DNA of 64,000 bases from NCBI RefSeq assembly GCF_022747945.1, contig NZ_JALDST010000001.1, forward strand, positions 5,084,001 to 5,148,000, written 5' to 3'. Position numbers and translations under genes: made by a program. Numbering within the stretch: the first letter of the stretch is position 1; each line of letters begins with the position of its first letter. Below the pieces are notes generated by a model that was given only the letters and a program-made list of their open reading frames with translations, did no database searches and had not been told where the DNA came from. Of this stretch, positions 1-12,270 are shown piece by piece. This DNA is from Micromonospora sp. R77. Its GTDB lineage: Bacteria; Actinomycetota; Actinomycetes; Mycobacteriales; Micromonosporaceae.

Positions 1-2497
<2,497 letters not shown>

Positions 2498-2501
<4 letters not shown>

Positions 2502-3538
2502 TCTTCGAGCGGCTGGTACGCCCGCAGCTGTTCCGGATCGGGGGCGGCGACGCCGAGCGGGCGCACGAGTGGACGCTGCACCGGCTGGCGGGCGTGTCCC
2601 GCCGGCCGGTGGCCCTCGCGGCGCTGCGCGCCCGGTACGCGGTCGACGCCCCGCGCACGGTCTTCGGCGTCCGGTTCCCGAACCCGGTGGGGCTGGCGGC
2701 CGGGATGGACAAGGACGGCATGGCGCTGCCGGCCTGGCCGGCGCTGGGCTTCGGCTTCGTCGAGGTCGGCACGGTCACCGCGCACGCCCAGCCGGGCAAC
2801 CCCCGACCACGGCTGTTCCGGCTGCGCGACAGCGAGGCCGTGGTCAACCGGATGGGGTTCAACAACGCCGGCGCGGCGGCCCTCGCCACCCGGCTCGCGG
2901 CGTTGCCGCGACCGATCGGCGTGCCGCTGGGCATCTCGCTCGGCAAGTCCAAGGTGACCCCGCTGGACCAGGCGGTCGAGGACTACCTGGCCTCCTACCG
3001 GGCGCTGAAGGGGCACGGGGACTACTTCGCGGTCAACGTCTCCTCGCCGAACACGCCGGGGCTGCGGTCCCTGCAGGACCGGTCGCACCTGGACGCGCTG
3101 CTCACGGCGCTGGTGGGGGAGAAGCCGGTGCTGGTGAAGATCGCCCCGGACCTGACCGAGCCGGCCATCGCCGAGTTGCTGGAGGTCTGCCTCGACCGGG
3201 GCGCGGCCGGGGTGATCGCGACCAACACCACGCTGTCCCGGAACGGTCTGGCGCCGGCCGACCGGGAGCGGGGCGGGGAGGCCGGCGGCCTCTCCGGGCG
3301 TCCGCTGACCGGACGCGCCCGCGAGGTGGTCTCCTTCGTGCACCGGGAGACCGGGGGGCGACTGCCCGTCGTCGGGGTGGGCGGACTCCTCGACCCGGAC
3401 GACGCGGCGCGGATGTTCGACGCCGGCGCCAGCCTGGTCCAGCTCTACACCGGGTTCATCTACCGGGGTCCGGCGCTGGTCCGGGCCATCGCCCGCGCGG
3501 CGACGGACGCGCCGGCGGTGCCGGCCGGCCGACGGTGA
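2498..3538 (+). CDS. pyrD: Dihydroorotate dehydrogenase, quinone-dependent (class 2)
   Basis: Oxidises dihydroorotate to orotate with FMN and membrane quinone, the fourth step of UMP synthesis. The 346-residue length and the N-terminal helical extension fit class 2. Visible motifs: AGMDKDG near residue 68, [21 protein letters not shown] at 180-190 with the catalytic serine, [14 protein letters not shown], and the FMN-phosphate loop [12 protein letters not shown]. The GTG start overlaps the carB stop by four bases (GTGA), which fixes the start and indicates coupling. It is followed by a 296-bp gap that holds a long nested inverted repeat before bioA. Confidence 0.97.
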
Positions 3539-3607
3539 GCCGCCGCCGGCCGGCGGCGGGTGCGGTCCGGCCGGCGGTGGCTCCGGGTCGGGCGAGGTGG
3601 CGCGGCG

Positions 3608-3693
3608 TGCCTCTGCTCTGACCCACCGACGCAGCACCTGACGTCCGGATGTCGGACGACGGCCGCCGCGTCGGTGTCAGCAGAGCAAAGGCG
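3608..3693. repeat. Nested inverted repeat between pyrD and bioA
   Basis: A long imperfect hairpin can be drawn in the 296-bp gap. A perfect 9-bp helix pairs CACCGACGC (3624-3632) with GCGTCGGTG (3668-3676). Outside it TGCTCTG (3614-3620) pairs with CAGAGCA (3681-3687), then TGCCT/GGC-type pairs continue outward across one mismatch. Inside it GTCCG/CGGAC forms a small top stem. It could be a terminator for pyrD or a structured leader of bioA. No U-run follows it, so function is unknown. Confidence 0.5.
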
Positions 3694-3834
3694 GCGCGCC
3701 GGGGCCGGCCGACCCCGCCGGCTCGCCACCCGGCAGGCCGGGACAGTCCGGCCTCGCCGGCCGCCGGCCGGTCGGCCTCACCGTCCGAGCGGGCCGGCGG
3801 CCGCCGGCCCGCGCGAGGGTACGAGGGGGAGTGC

Positions 3835-5109
3835 ATGACGCCCGAGGAGATCCTGGCCGCCGACCGGGCGCACGTCTGGCACCCGTACGCGGCGCTGCCG
3901 CCGGCCGCCCCGCCGTACGTGGTGGAGAGCGCCGAGGGCGTACGGCTGCGGCTGGCCGACGGTCGGGAGCTGGTGGACGGGATGTCGTCCTGGTGGGCGG
4001 CGATCCACGGCTACCGCCACCCGGTGCTGGACGCGGCCGTCACCGACCAACTCGGCCGGATGAGCCATGTGATGTTCGGCGGGTTGACCCACGAGCCGGC
4101 GGTCCGGCTGGCCCACACCCTGGTCGAGCTGGCCCCCGACGGCCTGGAGCACGTCTTCCTCGCCGACTCCGGCTCGGTGGGCGTCGAGGTCGCGGTGAAG
4201 ATGTGCCTGCAGTACCAGCGGGCCACCGGCCGTCCGGAGCGCCGCCGGCTGGGCACCTGGCGGGGTGGCTACCACGGCGACACCTTCCACCCGATGAGCG
4301 TCTGCGACCCCGAGGGCGGCATGCACCACCTCTGGGGTGACGTGCTGCCCCGGCAGGTCTTCGCCCCGGTGCCCCCGGCCGGCGTCGACACCCCGCCCGA
4401 CCCGGCGTACGAGCGGGCCCTGGTGGACGCGGTGGAGCGGCACGCCGACGAGTTGGCCGCGGTGATCGTGGAACCGGTGGTGCAGGGCGCGGGCGGGATG
4501 CGGTTCCACCACCCGCACTACCTGCGGGTGCTGCGCGAGGTGACCCGGGCGCACGGCGTGCTGCTGGTCTTCGACGAGATCGCCACCGGGTTCGGCCGGA
4601 CCGGCGCGATGTTCGCCGCCGAGCACGCCGGGGTCGCCCCCGACGTGCTCTGTGTGGGCAAGGCACTGACCGGTGGCTACCTGACCCTGGCCGCGACGCT
4701 CTGCACGGCGGAGATCGCCCGCGGCATCTCCGCCGCCGGGGTGCTGGCGCACGGCCCCACCTTCATGGGCAACCCGCTGGCCTGCGCGGTCGCCAACGCC
4801 TCCCTCGGGCTGCTCACCGGCGGCGACTGGGCCGGGCGGGTGGCGACGATCGCGCACGGACTGCGGGCCGGCCTGGAGCCGCTGCGGGGCGCGCCGGGGG
4901 TGGCCGACGTGCGGGTGCTCGGGGCGATCGGCGTGGTGCAGCTCGACCACGAGGTCGACCTCGCCCGGGCCACCGCCGCCGCGGCGGCGCGGGGCGTCTG
5001 GCTGCGCCCCTTCCGGGACCTGATCTACACCATGCCGCCGTACGTGACCGACGAGGACGACGTGGCCCGGATCGCCACCGGGATCGCGGCGGCGGTCGAG
5101 GCCGGCTGA
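3835..5109 (+). CDS. bioA: Adenosylmethionine--8-amino-7-oxononanoate aminotransferase
   Basis: A PLP-dependent class III aminotransferase that makes 7,8-diaminopelargonate from KAPA and S-adenosylmethionine in biotin synthesis. The 424-residue protein shows the BioA signatures [10 protein letters not shown] near the N-terminus and [15 protein letters not shown], the cofactor-binding [22 protein letters not shown], and the PLP lysine in [12 protein letters not shown] (K276). The ATG at 3835 follows a strong ribosome site (GAGGGGGA); the frame is open further upstream to 3649 but that stretch is Pro/Arg-rich and unlike the family. No bioF, bioD or bioB is next to it; it sits between pyrD and pyrF, which is unusual context. 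Confidence 0.93.
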   Translation: MTPEEILAADRAHVWHPYAALPPAAPPYVVESAEGVRLRLADGRELVDGMSSWWAAIHGYRHPVLDAAVTDQLGRMSHVMFGGLTHEPAVRLAHTLVELAPDGLEHVFLADSGSVGVEVAVKMCLQYQRATGRPERRRLGTWRGGYHGDTFHPMSVCDPEGGMHHLWGDVLPRQVFAPVPPAGVDTPPDPAYERALVDAVERHADELAAVIVEPVVQGAGGMRFHHPHYLRVLREVTRAHGVLLVFDEIATGFGRTGAMFAAEHAGVAPDVLCVGKALTGGYLTLAATLCTAEIARGISAAGVLAHGPTFMGNPLACAVANASLGLLTGGDWAGRVATIAHGLRAGLEPLRGAPGVADVRVLGAIGVVQLDHEVDLARATAAAAARGVWLRPFRDLIYTMPPYVTDEDDVARIATGIAAAVEAG

Positions 5110-5215
5110 GGCGGTCCCGCCGGTCCGGTGCCGGCGCGACCATGACGAGCGGCGGCGTCCACCGCCGTACGACCACCGCGGCGGGGTGCCGCGGGACGGA
5201 AGAGGGAGAGTCGCG

Positions 5216-6052
5216 ATGGAGAGCTTCGGCGTCCGCCTGCACCGGGCCGTGGCCGAGCGGGGTCCGCTCTGCGTGGGGATCGACCCGCATCCGGGCCTGC
5301 TGGCCCGCTGGGGGCTCTCCGACGACGTACGGGGGCTCGACCGGTTCAGCCGGACCGTGGTGGAGGCGCTGGGTGACCGGGTGGCGGTCGTCAAGCCCCA
5401 GTCGGCCTTTTTCGAGCGCTTCGGGTCGCGCGGTGTCGGAATTTTAGAGTCAACTATCCGACAGTTGCGGGATGCCGGCTCGATCGTTCTGCTGGACGTC
5501 AAGCGGGGCGACATCGGTTCGACGGTCGCCGCGTACGCCTCCGCGTACCTCGATCCATCCAGCCCGCTGTATGTGGACGCGGTGACCGCCAGCCCCTACC
5601 TGGGAGTAGGTTCGCTGGCCCCGATGTTCGAGTTGGCCGCCGCGCACGGCGGCGGTGTCTTCGTGCTGGCCCTCACCTCGAACCCCGAGGGCGCGGCCGT
5701 GCAGCGCGCCGTCACGGCCGACGGGCGGACCGTCGCGCAGACCGTGATCGACGAGATTGCCCAGCTCAACAGGGGTGCGGAGCCGCTCGGCAGCTTCGGG
5801 CTGGTGGTCGGCGCGACGATCGGTGACACCGGTCACGACCTCTCCGCGGTGAACGGACCGCTGCTCGCTCCGGGCCTCGGCGCACAGGGCGGGACGGCCG
5901 CCGGGCTGCGGACGGTCTTCGGCTCCAGCCTTCCGTCGGTGCTGCCGTCGTACTCCCGGGAGGTGCTCCACGCGGGCCCGGACGCCGCCGCCCTGCGGGC
6001 CGCCGCGGAGCGGGTCCTGGCGGACTGCCGGGCGGCCCTGGCCGGCGCGTGA
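5216..6052 (+). CDS. pyrF: Orotidine 5'-phosphate decarboxylase (type 2)
   Basis: Last step of UMP synthesis, decarboxylating OMP. The 278-residue length and motifs GIDPHPGLLARWG, VVKPQSAFFERFG and LLDVKRGDIGST (catalytic lysine K96) place it in the larger type 2 PyrF family common in actinobacteria and mycobacteria. ATG 5216 is preceded by AGAGGGAGAG. Codon 77 is TTA (5444-5446), a leucine codon that is very rare in such G+C-rich genomes and in Streptomyces needs the bldA tRNA; it lies in a short stretch of A/T-ending codons (about 5405-5465). The function call is firm; any developmental control through TTA is speculative. Confidence 0.96.
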   Translation: MESFGVRLHRAVAERGPLCVGIDPHPGLLARWGLSDDVRGLDRFSRTVVEALGDRVAVVKPQSAFFERFGSRGVGILESTIRQLRDAGSIVLLDVKRGDIGSTVAAYASAYLDPSSPLYVDAVTASPYLGVGSLAPMFELAAAHGGGVFVLALTSNPEGAAVQRAVTADGRTVAQTVIDEIAQLNRGAEPLGSFGLVVGATIGDTGHDLSAVNGPLLAPGLGAQGGTAAGLRTVFGSSLPSVLPSYSREVLHAGPDAAALRAAAERVLADCRAALAGA

Positions 6053-6098
6053 CTGACTGAAGGATCGGTCACTTTCCGTTGATCATCGCGTGCCCACG

Positions 6099-6127
6099 TT
6101 GCCGAAAGCGCCGTCGACCGCTAGTTT
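6099..6127 (+). promoter_or_regulatory. Candidate sigma-70-type promoter for mihF
   Basis: TTGCCG (6099-6104) and TAGTTT (6122-6127) are separated by exactly 17 bp in the 179-bp gap between pyrF and mihF. The predicted start would lie near 6134, leaving a leader of about 100 nt. Inferred from sequence only. Confidence 0.45.
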
Positions 6128-6231
6128 TCCCCGCGCTGGGAACCACTGACCCCTTTGGTTGTCAGCGATACCACGTTGCACAGAAGCGGCGGTGCGTCCC
6201 GCCCGCCGCGTTAGGGACCTGAGGAGAACTG

Positions 6232-6549
6232 GTGCCGCTCCCGTCACTGACCCCCGAACAGCGTGCTGCCGCGCTGGAGAAGGCCGCGGAGATCCGCAAG
6301 GCCCGTGCTGAGCTGAAGGAGCAGCTCAAGCAGGGCAAGACCACCCTCGCCACCGTCCTCGAGCGGGCCGAGTCCGACGACGTCGTCGGCAAGCTGAAGG
6401 TTTCGGCCGTCCTCCAGGCGATGCCGGGCATCGGCAAGATCCGGGCCACCCAGATCATGGAGAAGCTCAAGATCGCTGACAGCCGTCGGCTGCGTGGTCT
6501 GGGCGAGCAGCAGCGCAAGGCTCTGCTTGGAGAGTTCGCCGCCAACTGA
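6232..6549 (+). CDS. mihF: Integration host factor, actinobacterial type (mIHF)
   Basis: A 105-residue nucleoid-associated DNA-binding protein found in actinobacteria. It matches the mIHF family over its whole length: a helical N-terminus (PLPSLTPEQRAAALEKAAEI), then VLQAMPGIGKIRATQIMEKL, which is the helix-two-turn-helix DNA-binding element, and a basic C-terminus. The GTG start follows GAGGAGAAC at good spacing. Its position between pyrF and gmk is the conserved actinobacterial arrangement. It begins a run continuing through gmk-like, rpoZ and coaBC with short gaps and has its own likely promoter. Confidence 0.95.
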   Translation: MPLPSLTPEQRAAALEKAAEIRKARAELKEQLKQGKTTLATVLERAESDDVVGKLKVSAVLQAMPGIGKIRATQIMEKLKIADSRRLRGLGEQQRKALLGEFAAN

Positions 6550-6574
6550 CCGCGGCAGCGTGTAGAAACAAGCA

Positions 6575-7108
6575 GTGAGCACGGATGACGAGGCGCGCCC
6601 GGCGGCTCGGCTCACTGTCCTGGGGGGACCTTCGGGTGCCGGTCGGGAGAGTGTCGTCGAGCTGGTCCGGGCGCGTTTCGCACGTGCCTGGGTGCCCGTA
6701 CCGGCCATCACCCGGCCGCCCCGGCCGGGCGAGGTCGACGGGGTCCACCGGTGCTTCCTCGACGACGCCGCGTTCGACCGGATGGTCGCCGCCGGCGCGC
6801 TGCTGGAGTGGAGCCGGGCCGGACCGGTGCGGCGCGGCACGCCGCGCGCCGGGGTGCGGGACCGGCTGGCCGCCGGGGTGCCGGTGCTGCTGCCGCTCGA
6901 CGTGCCCGGTGCGCTCGCCGTCAAGACTGTGGCGCCCGATGCCCAGCTGGTGCTCCTCGCCCCGCCGACGTACCGGCCGGACCCGGCGGTCGCGGCCGCC
7001 TTCGCGCACACCGTGCGGCACGACCGTGCCGAGCGGGCGGCCGATGAGCTGGTAGGCTTGCTCGGTTCTTCCTTCCTGGCTCCGGCCCAACCGCGCGGAC
7101 GCGGTTGA
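6575..7108 (+). CDS. Degenerate guanylate-kinase-like protein
   Basis: Occupies the usual gmk position between mihF and rpoZ and keeps clear family sequence ([37 protein letters not shown]) but appears catalytically broken. The P-loop reads [10 protein letters not shown] (17-26) with arginine where GKS/T is required. The GMP-binding tyrosines in DYHF and YGT are replaced (HRCF, RGT). The LID segment between LAPP and the C-terminal helix is shortened to about 20 residues. Length is 177 against roughly 190-210 usual. The frame is intact, so this is not a sequencing artefact at one site. It may be a non-enzymatic relic or have a new role; a true gmk would be expected elsewhere. GTG start chosen; no strong ribosome site. 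Confidence 0.75.
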   Translation: MSTDDEARPAARLTVLGGPSGAGRESVVELVRARFARAWVPVPAITRPPRPGEVDGVHRCFLDDAAFDRMVAAGALLEWSRAGPVRRGTPRAGVRDRLAAGVPVLLPLDVPGALAVKTVAPDAQLVLLAPPTYRPDPAVAAAFAHTVRHDRAERAADELVGLLGSSFLAPAQPRGRG

Positions 7109-7152
7109 GAGACCACCGCGCTCGCGCGGTGAAGAGACGCAGAGGTTATTTC

Positions 7153-7416
7153 GTGGGATCCATCGCCAACCCCGAAGGCATCACCAACCCGCCGATCGAC
7201 GAGCTGCTCGAGAAGACCACCTCGAAGTACGCGCTCGTGATCTTCGCGGCCAAGCGTGCGCGCCAGGTCAACGCCTACTACAGCCAGCTCGGCGAGGGCC
7301 TGCTGGAATACGTCGGCCCGCTCGTGGAGACCACCCCGCAGGAGAAGCCGCTCTCGATCGCCATGCGTGAGATCAACGCGGGCCTGCTCACCGCCGAGCC
7401 GACCGACCAGCCGTAA
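7153..7416 (+). CDS. rpoZ: DNA-directed RNA polymerase omega subunit
   Basis: An 87-residue small subunit that helps assemble RNA polymerase by holding beta-prime. Conserved features are [34 protein letters not shown], and the C-terminal [15 protein letters not shown]. The start is placed at GTG 7153 (VGSIANPEG) with GAGG upstream; the longer frame from 7105 adds a basic stretch that overlaps the preceding gene and is not family-like. It is followed 14 bases later by coaBC, the standard actinobacterial order. Confidence 0.95.
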   Translation: MGSIANPEGITNPPIDELLEKTTSKYALVIFAAKRARQVNAYYSQLGEGLLEYVGPLVETTPQEKPLSIAMREINAGLLTAEPTDQP

Positions 7417-7430
7417 GCCCGTCCGCGTCG

Positions 7431-8639
7431 ATGTCCGCCGAGATCGTCCTCGGGGTCGGCGGTGGCATCGCCGCCTACAAGGCGTGTGAGCTGCTGCGGC
7501 TCTTCACCGAGTCGGGCCACCGGGTCCGTGTCGTGCCGACCGCGTCGGCGCTCCGGTTCGTCGGGGCGCCGACCTGGGCGGCACTCTCGGGCCGGCCGGT
7601 CGCCGACGACGTCTGGTCCGACGTGCACGAGGTGCCGCACGTCCGGCTCGGCCAGCACGCCGACCTGGTGGTGGTCGCGCCCGCCACGGCCGACCTGCTC
7701 GCCAAGGCCGCCCACGGTCTCGCCGACGACCTGCTCACCAATACGCTGCTGACCGCGCGCTGCCCCGTCCTGCTCGCCCCGGCGATGCACACCGAGATGT
7801 GGGAGCACCCGGCCACCGTCGCCAACGTCGCGACCCTGCGGTCCCGGGGCGTGCGGGTGATCGAACCGGCCGTCGGCCGGCTCACCGGCGCCGACACCGG
7901 CAAGGGCCGGCTGCCCGACCCGGCGGAGATCTTCGCGGTCGCCCGCCGGGCCCTCGCCCGGGGCGTCGCCGCCCCGGCCGACCTCGCCGGCCGGCACGTG
8001 GTGGTCACCGCAGGCGGCACCCGCGAGCCGCTCGACCCGGTCCGGTTCCTCGGCAACCGCTCCTCCGGCAAGCAGGGGTACGCCTTCGCCCGCGCCGCCG
8101 TCGCCCGTGGCGCCCGGGTCACCCTGGTCTCGGCCAACGTGTCGCTGGCCGACCCGGCCGGGGTCGACGTGGTCCGGGTCGGCACCACCGAGGAGCTGCG
8201 CAAGGCCACCCTGGCGGCGGCCGCCGACGCCGACGCCGTGGTGATGGCGGCGGCTCCCGCCGATTTCCGCCCGGCGACGTACGCCACTGGCAAAATCAAG
8301 AAGGCGGACGACGGCAGCGCACCGACGATCGCCCTGGTCACCAACCCGGACATCGCCGCCGAGCTGGGCCGGTGCCGCCGGCCCGAGCAGGTGCTGGTGG
8401 TGTTCGCCGCGGAGACCGGCGACGCCGAGGCCAACGGCCGGGCCAAGCTCGCCCGCAAGCGGGCGGACCTCGTCGTCATCAACGAGGTGGGCGTGGACAA
8501 GGTCTTCGGCGCCGACACCAACGCGGCGACCGTGATCGGCTCCGACGGGTCCGTGCACCGGCTGCCCGAGCGGTCCAAGGAGGACCTCGCCGACGGCGTC
8601 TGGGACCTCGTGGTGACCCGACTGACAGAGCAATCCTGA
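7431..8639 (+). CDS. coaBC: Bifunctional phosphopantothenoylcysteine decarboxylase/phosphopantothenate--cysteine ligase
   Basis: Carries out two steps of coenzyme A synthesis: CTP-dependent ligation of cysteine to phosphopantothenate (C-terminal CoaB) and FMN-dependent decarboxylation (N-terminal CoaC). The 402-residue protein starts with the flavoprotein fold GVGGGIAAYKACELLR, has APATADLLAKAAHGLADDLL and APAMHTEMW (PAMH where many family members have PAMN), then from about residue 185 the CoaB fold TAGGTREPLDPVRFLGN, SSGKQGYAFA and KADLVVINEV-like KRADLVVINEVG. ATG 7431 is 14 bases after rpoZ. A dyad and metK follow. Confidence 0.96.
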   Translation: MSAEIVLGVGGGIAAYKACELLRLFTESGHRVRVVPTASALRFVGAPTWAALSGRPVADDVWSDVHEVPHVRLGQHADLVVVAPATADLLAKAAHGLADDLLTNTLLTARCPVLLAPAMHTEMWEHPATVANVATLRSRGVRVIEPAVGRLTGADTGKGRLPDPAEIFAVARRALARGVAAPADLAGRHVVVTAGGTREPLDPVRFLGNRSSGKQGYAFARAAVARGARVTLVSANVSLADPAGVDVVRVGTTEELRKATLAAAADADAVVMAAAPADFRPATYATGKIKKADDGSAPTIALVTNPDIAAELGRCRRPEQVLVVFAAETGDAEANGRAKLARKRADLVVINEVGVDKVFGADTNAATVIGSDGSVHRLPERSKEDLADGVWDLVVTRLTEQS

Positions 8640-8664
8640 ACGCTGGTCACATTCGTATTCGGTA

Positions 8665-8687
8665 AGTCACCCTAGAAGACGGTGACT
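8665..8687. promoter_or_regulatory. Dyad upstream of metK
   Basis: AGTCACC (8665-8671) and GGTGACT (8681-8687) form a perfect 7-bp inverted repeat with a 9-nt spacer in the 98-bp coaBC-metK gap. It could be an operator or a weak terminator of the mihF-coaBC run. It does not resemble a known SAM riboswitch. Confidence 0.35.
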
Positions 8688-8737
8688 AAACTGCCGCGGA
8701 GCGACCGTTCAAGAGTATTCACACGCTTAGGAGTGCC

Positions 8738-9928
<1,191 letters not shown>

Positions 9929-9942
9929 CCGCCACCAGGCGC

Positions 9943-9978
9943 AGCGACCGGCGACCCGCTGACGGGTCGCCGGTCGCT
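9943..9978 (+). terminator. Strong hairpin after metK
   Basis: AGCGACCGGCGACCCG (9943-9958) pairs perfectly with CGGGTCGCCGGTCGCT (9963-9978) around the loop CTGA. No U-tract follows, as is usual for actinobacterial terminators. It lies just before, and possibly within, the 5' end of priA, whose frame is open back through it. Confidence 0.65.
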
Positions 9979-9987
9979 CGTGTCTGC

Positions 9988-12001
9988 GTGGACGTGCCCC
10001 TGCCGCACCTGGACCGCCCCTTCGACTACCTGGTGCCGGCCGAGCTCGACGCCGAGGCCGTCCCCGGGGTGCGGGTGAAGGTGCGCTTCGCCGGGCAGTT
10101 GGTGGACGGCTGGCTGCTGGCGCGGGCCGAGCGGTCCGACCACCCCCGGCTGGCGTACCTGGAGAAGGTGGTGTCGCCGGAGCCGGTCCTGGCCCCGGAG
10201 GTGGCCCGGCTGGCCCGGGCCGTCGCCGACCGGTACGCCGGCAGCCTCGCCGACGTCCTCCGCCTCGCCGTCCCGCCCCGGCACGCCCGGGTGGAGAAAG
10301 ACCTCGCCGCCCGCCCCGCCGCCACCCCGCCGGCTTTCGACGCTCCGCCGGCACCCGACGCGCGGTCGGGCTGGACGGCCCCGGCGAGGCGTCGCCGGTG
10401 ACCGTGCCGACCGTTGCGGCGCTGCCGACCGTCGGCTCCGCGCCCGGCGGCGACCCGTGGACCCGCGCGGTTGGCGGGACTACCCGGCCGGGCCGGCGCT
10501 GCTGCGCGCACTGGCCGACGGGCGCGCGCCTGGGCCGTCTGGTCCGCCCTCGCCGGAGAGGACTGGGCCGACCGGTACGCCGACGCCGTCGCCGCCACCG
10601 TGCCGGTGGCCGGGGCGCGGTCGTCGTGGTGGCCGACGCCCGCGACCTGGACCGGCTCGACGCCGCGCTCACCGCCACCCTCGGACCGGACCGGCACGTC
10701 TGCCTCTCCGCCGCGCTCGGCCCGGCCCGTCGCTACCGCGCCTTCCTCGCCGCCCGGCGCGGCGACGTGCCGGTGGTGATCGGCACCCGGGCCGCCATGT
10801 TCGCCCCCGTCGACCGGCTCGGCCTGGTGGCGATCTGGGACGACGGCGACGACCTGCATGCCGAACCCCGGTCGCCCTATCCGCACGCCCGGGAGGTGCT
10901 GCTCACCCGGGCCCAGCTCGCCGACGCGGCCGCCCTGGTCGGCGGCTACGCCCGCACCGCCGAGGCGCAGCTGCTGGTGGAGACCGGCTGGGCGCGGAGG
11001 TGGTGGCCGACCGGGCGACCGTGCGGGCGCGCACCCCGGCGATCGCCCCGACCGGCGACGACCCGCAGCTGGCCCGCGACCCGGGCGCGGCGACTGCCCG
11101 GCTGCCCAGCCTGGCCTGGACGACCGCGCGGACACCCTGCGTGCCGACGCCCCGGTGCTGGTGCAGGTGCCCCGCCGCGGCTACCTGCCCTCGGTGGCCT
11201 GCGCGGACTGCCGGACCCCGGCCCGCTGCCCGCACTGCGCGGGCCCGCTCGCGTTGCCGTCGGCCGCGGCACGCCGGCCTGTCGCTGGTGCGGCCGGGTC
11301 GCCGCCGCGTACGCCTGCCCGGAGTGCGGTGGGCGGCGGCTGCGCGCCTCGGTCACCGGTGCCCGGCGGACCGCCGAGGAACTGGGGCGGCCTTCCTCGG
11401 CGTGCCGGTCCGCACGTCCGGCCGGGAGGAGGTGCTCGCCTCGGTGCCCGAGGGCGCCGGCCTGGTGATCGCCACCCCGGGCGCGGAGCCGGTGGCCGAG
11501 GGGGGCTACGGCGCGGTGCTGCTGCTCGACTCCTGGGCCCTGCTCACCCGGGCCGACCTGCGGGCCGGGGAGGAGGCGCTGCGCCGGTGGCTGACCGCCG
11601 CCGCGCTGGCCCGGCCGGCCGGCGCCGGTGGCCGGGTGGTGGTGGTCGCCGACGGCGCGCTCGCGCCGGTGCAGGCGCTGCTGCGCTGGGACGCGGCCTG
11701 GTTCGCCGCCCGGGAGCTGGCCGAACGACGGGAGCTGGGTTTCCCGCCGGCGGTGAAGATGGCCAGCGTCACCGGCATGGCCGAGGCGGTGGCCGACCTG
11801 CTCGCCGGCGCGGCTGCCCGACGACGCCGAGGTGCTCGGCCGGTGCCGGCCGACGAGGGGAAGGAACGGATGCTGGTCCGGGTGCCCCGGGCGCGGGCCG
11901 CCGCCCTGGCCGAGGCGCTGCACGCCGCCGCCGGTCAGCGCAGCGCCCGCAAGGCCGCCGACCCGGTCCGCCTCCAGGTCGACCCACTGAGCCTCTTCTG
12001 A
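9988..12001 (+). pseudogene. priA: Primosomal protein N' (PriA), about ten frameshifts
   Basis: Reading across frames recovers an actinobacterial PriA: VPLPHLDRPFDYLVPAEL at the N-terminus, IGTRAAMFAPVDRLGLVAIW, a zinc-binding region (CADCRTPARCPHC, CRWCGRVAAAYACPECGG), and a C-terminus ending RLQVDPLSLF. The normal helicase P-loop is not evident, as known for actinobacterial PriA. The frame changes near 10370, 10450, 10528, 10612, 10995, 11130, 11265, 11390, 11812 and 11841, nearly all fitting a single missing base in a G/C run. Conserved sequence on both sides of each break argues for sequencing error rather than decay. GTG 9988 is the first usual start; the frame is open upstream to CTG 9925, which overlaps the metK stop. 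Confidence 0.85.
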
Positions 12002-12125
12002 CCGTCCGCCGTCCGTCCGGCAGCGACCGGTTCCCCGGTGACGGGGCGCACCGGGGCCGTCGCCAACCGTGGTGAGCTGGGGTTTGACGGACACGTCGTC
12101 CGGCAATTGGGTGGAAGCTGCGTGA

Positions 12126-12131
12126 TAGCAT
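12126..12131 (+). promoter_or_regulatory. Possible extended -10 element upstream of the kinase/ParB-like gene
   Basis: TGATAGCAT at 12123-12131 resembles an extended -10 (TGN-TAGCAT) in the 269-bp gap after priA. No good -35 box sits at standard spacing; a TTGACG at 12084-12089 is too far upstream. Tentative. Confidence 0.25.
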
Positions 12132-12270
12132 CGCCCGTCATGCCCGGGCGTACGACGGCTCCCGTCACGGCACGGCGTCAGACGCGCCGCGCCGGCGGAG
12201 GACTCCGAACGCGTCGAGCCGAAGCCACATCGATGATGTCAACCAGCCGGTGATCAGGGGTGGACCAGTC

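Noticed and set aside
8640..8737. SAM riboswitch before metK
   Set aside because: Only a 7-bp dyad is present; none of the conserved SAM riboswitch cores is visible.
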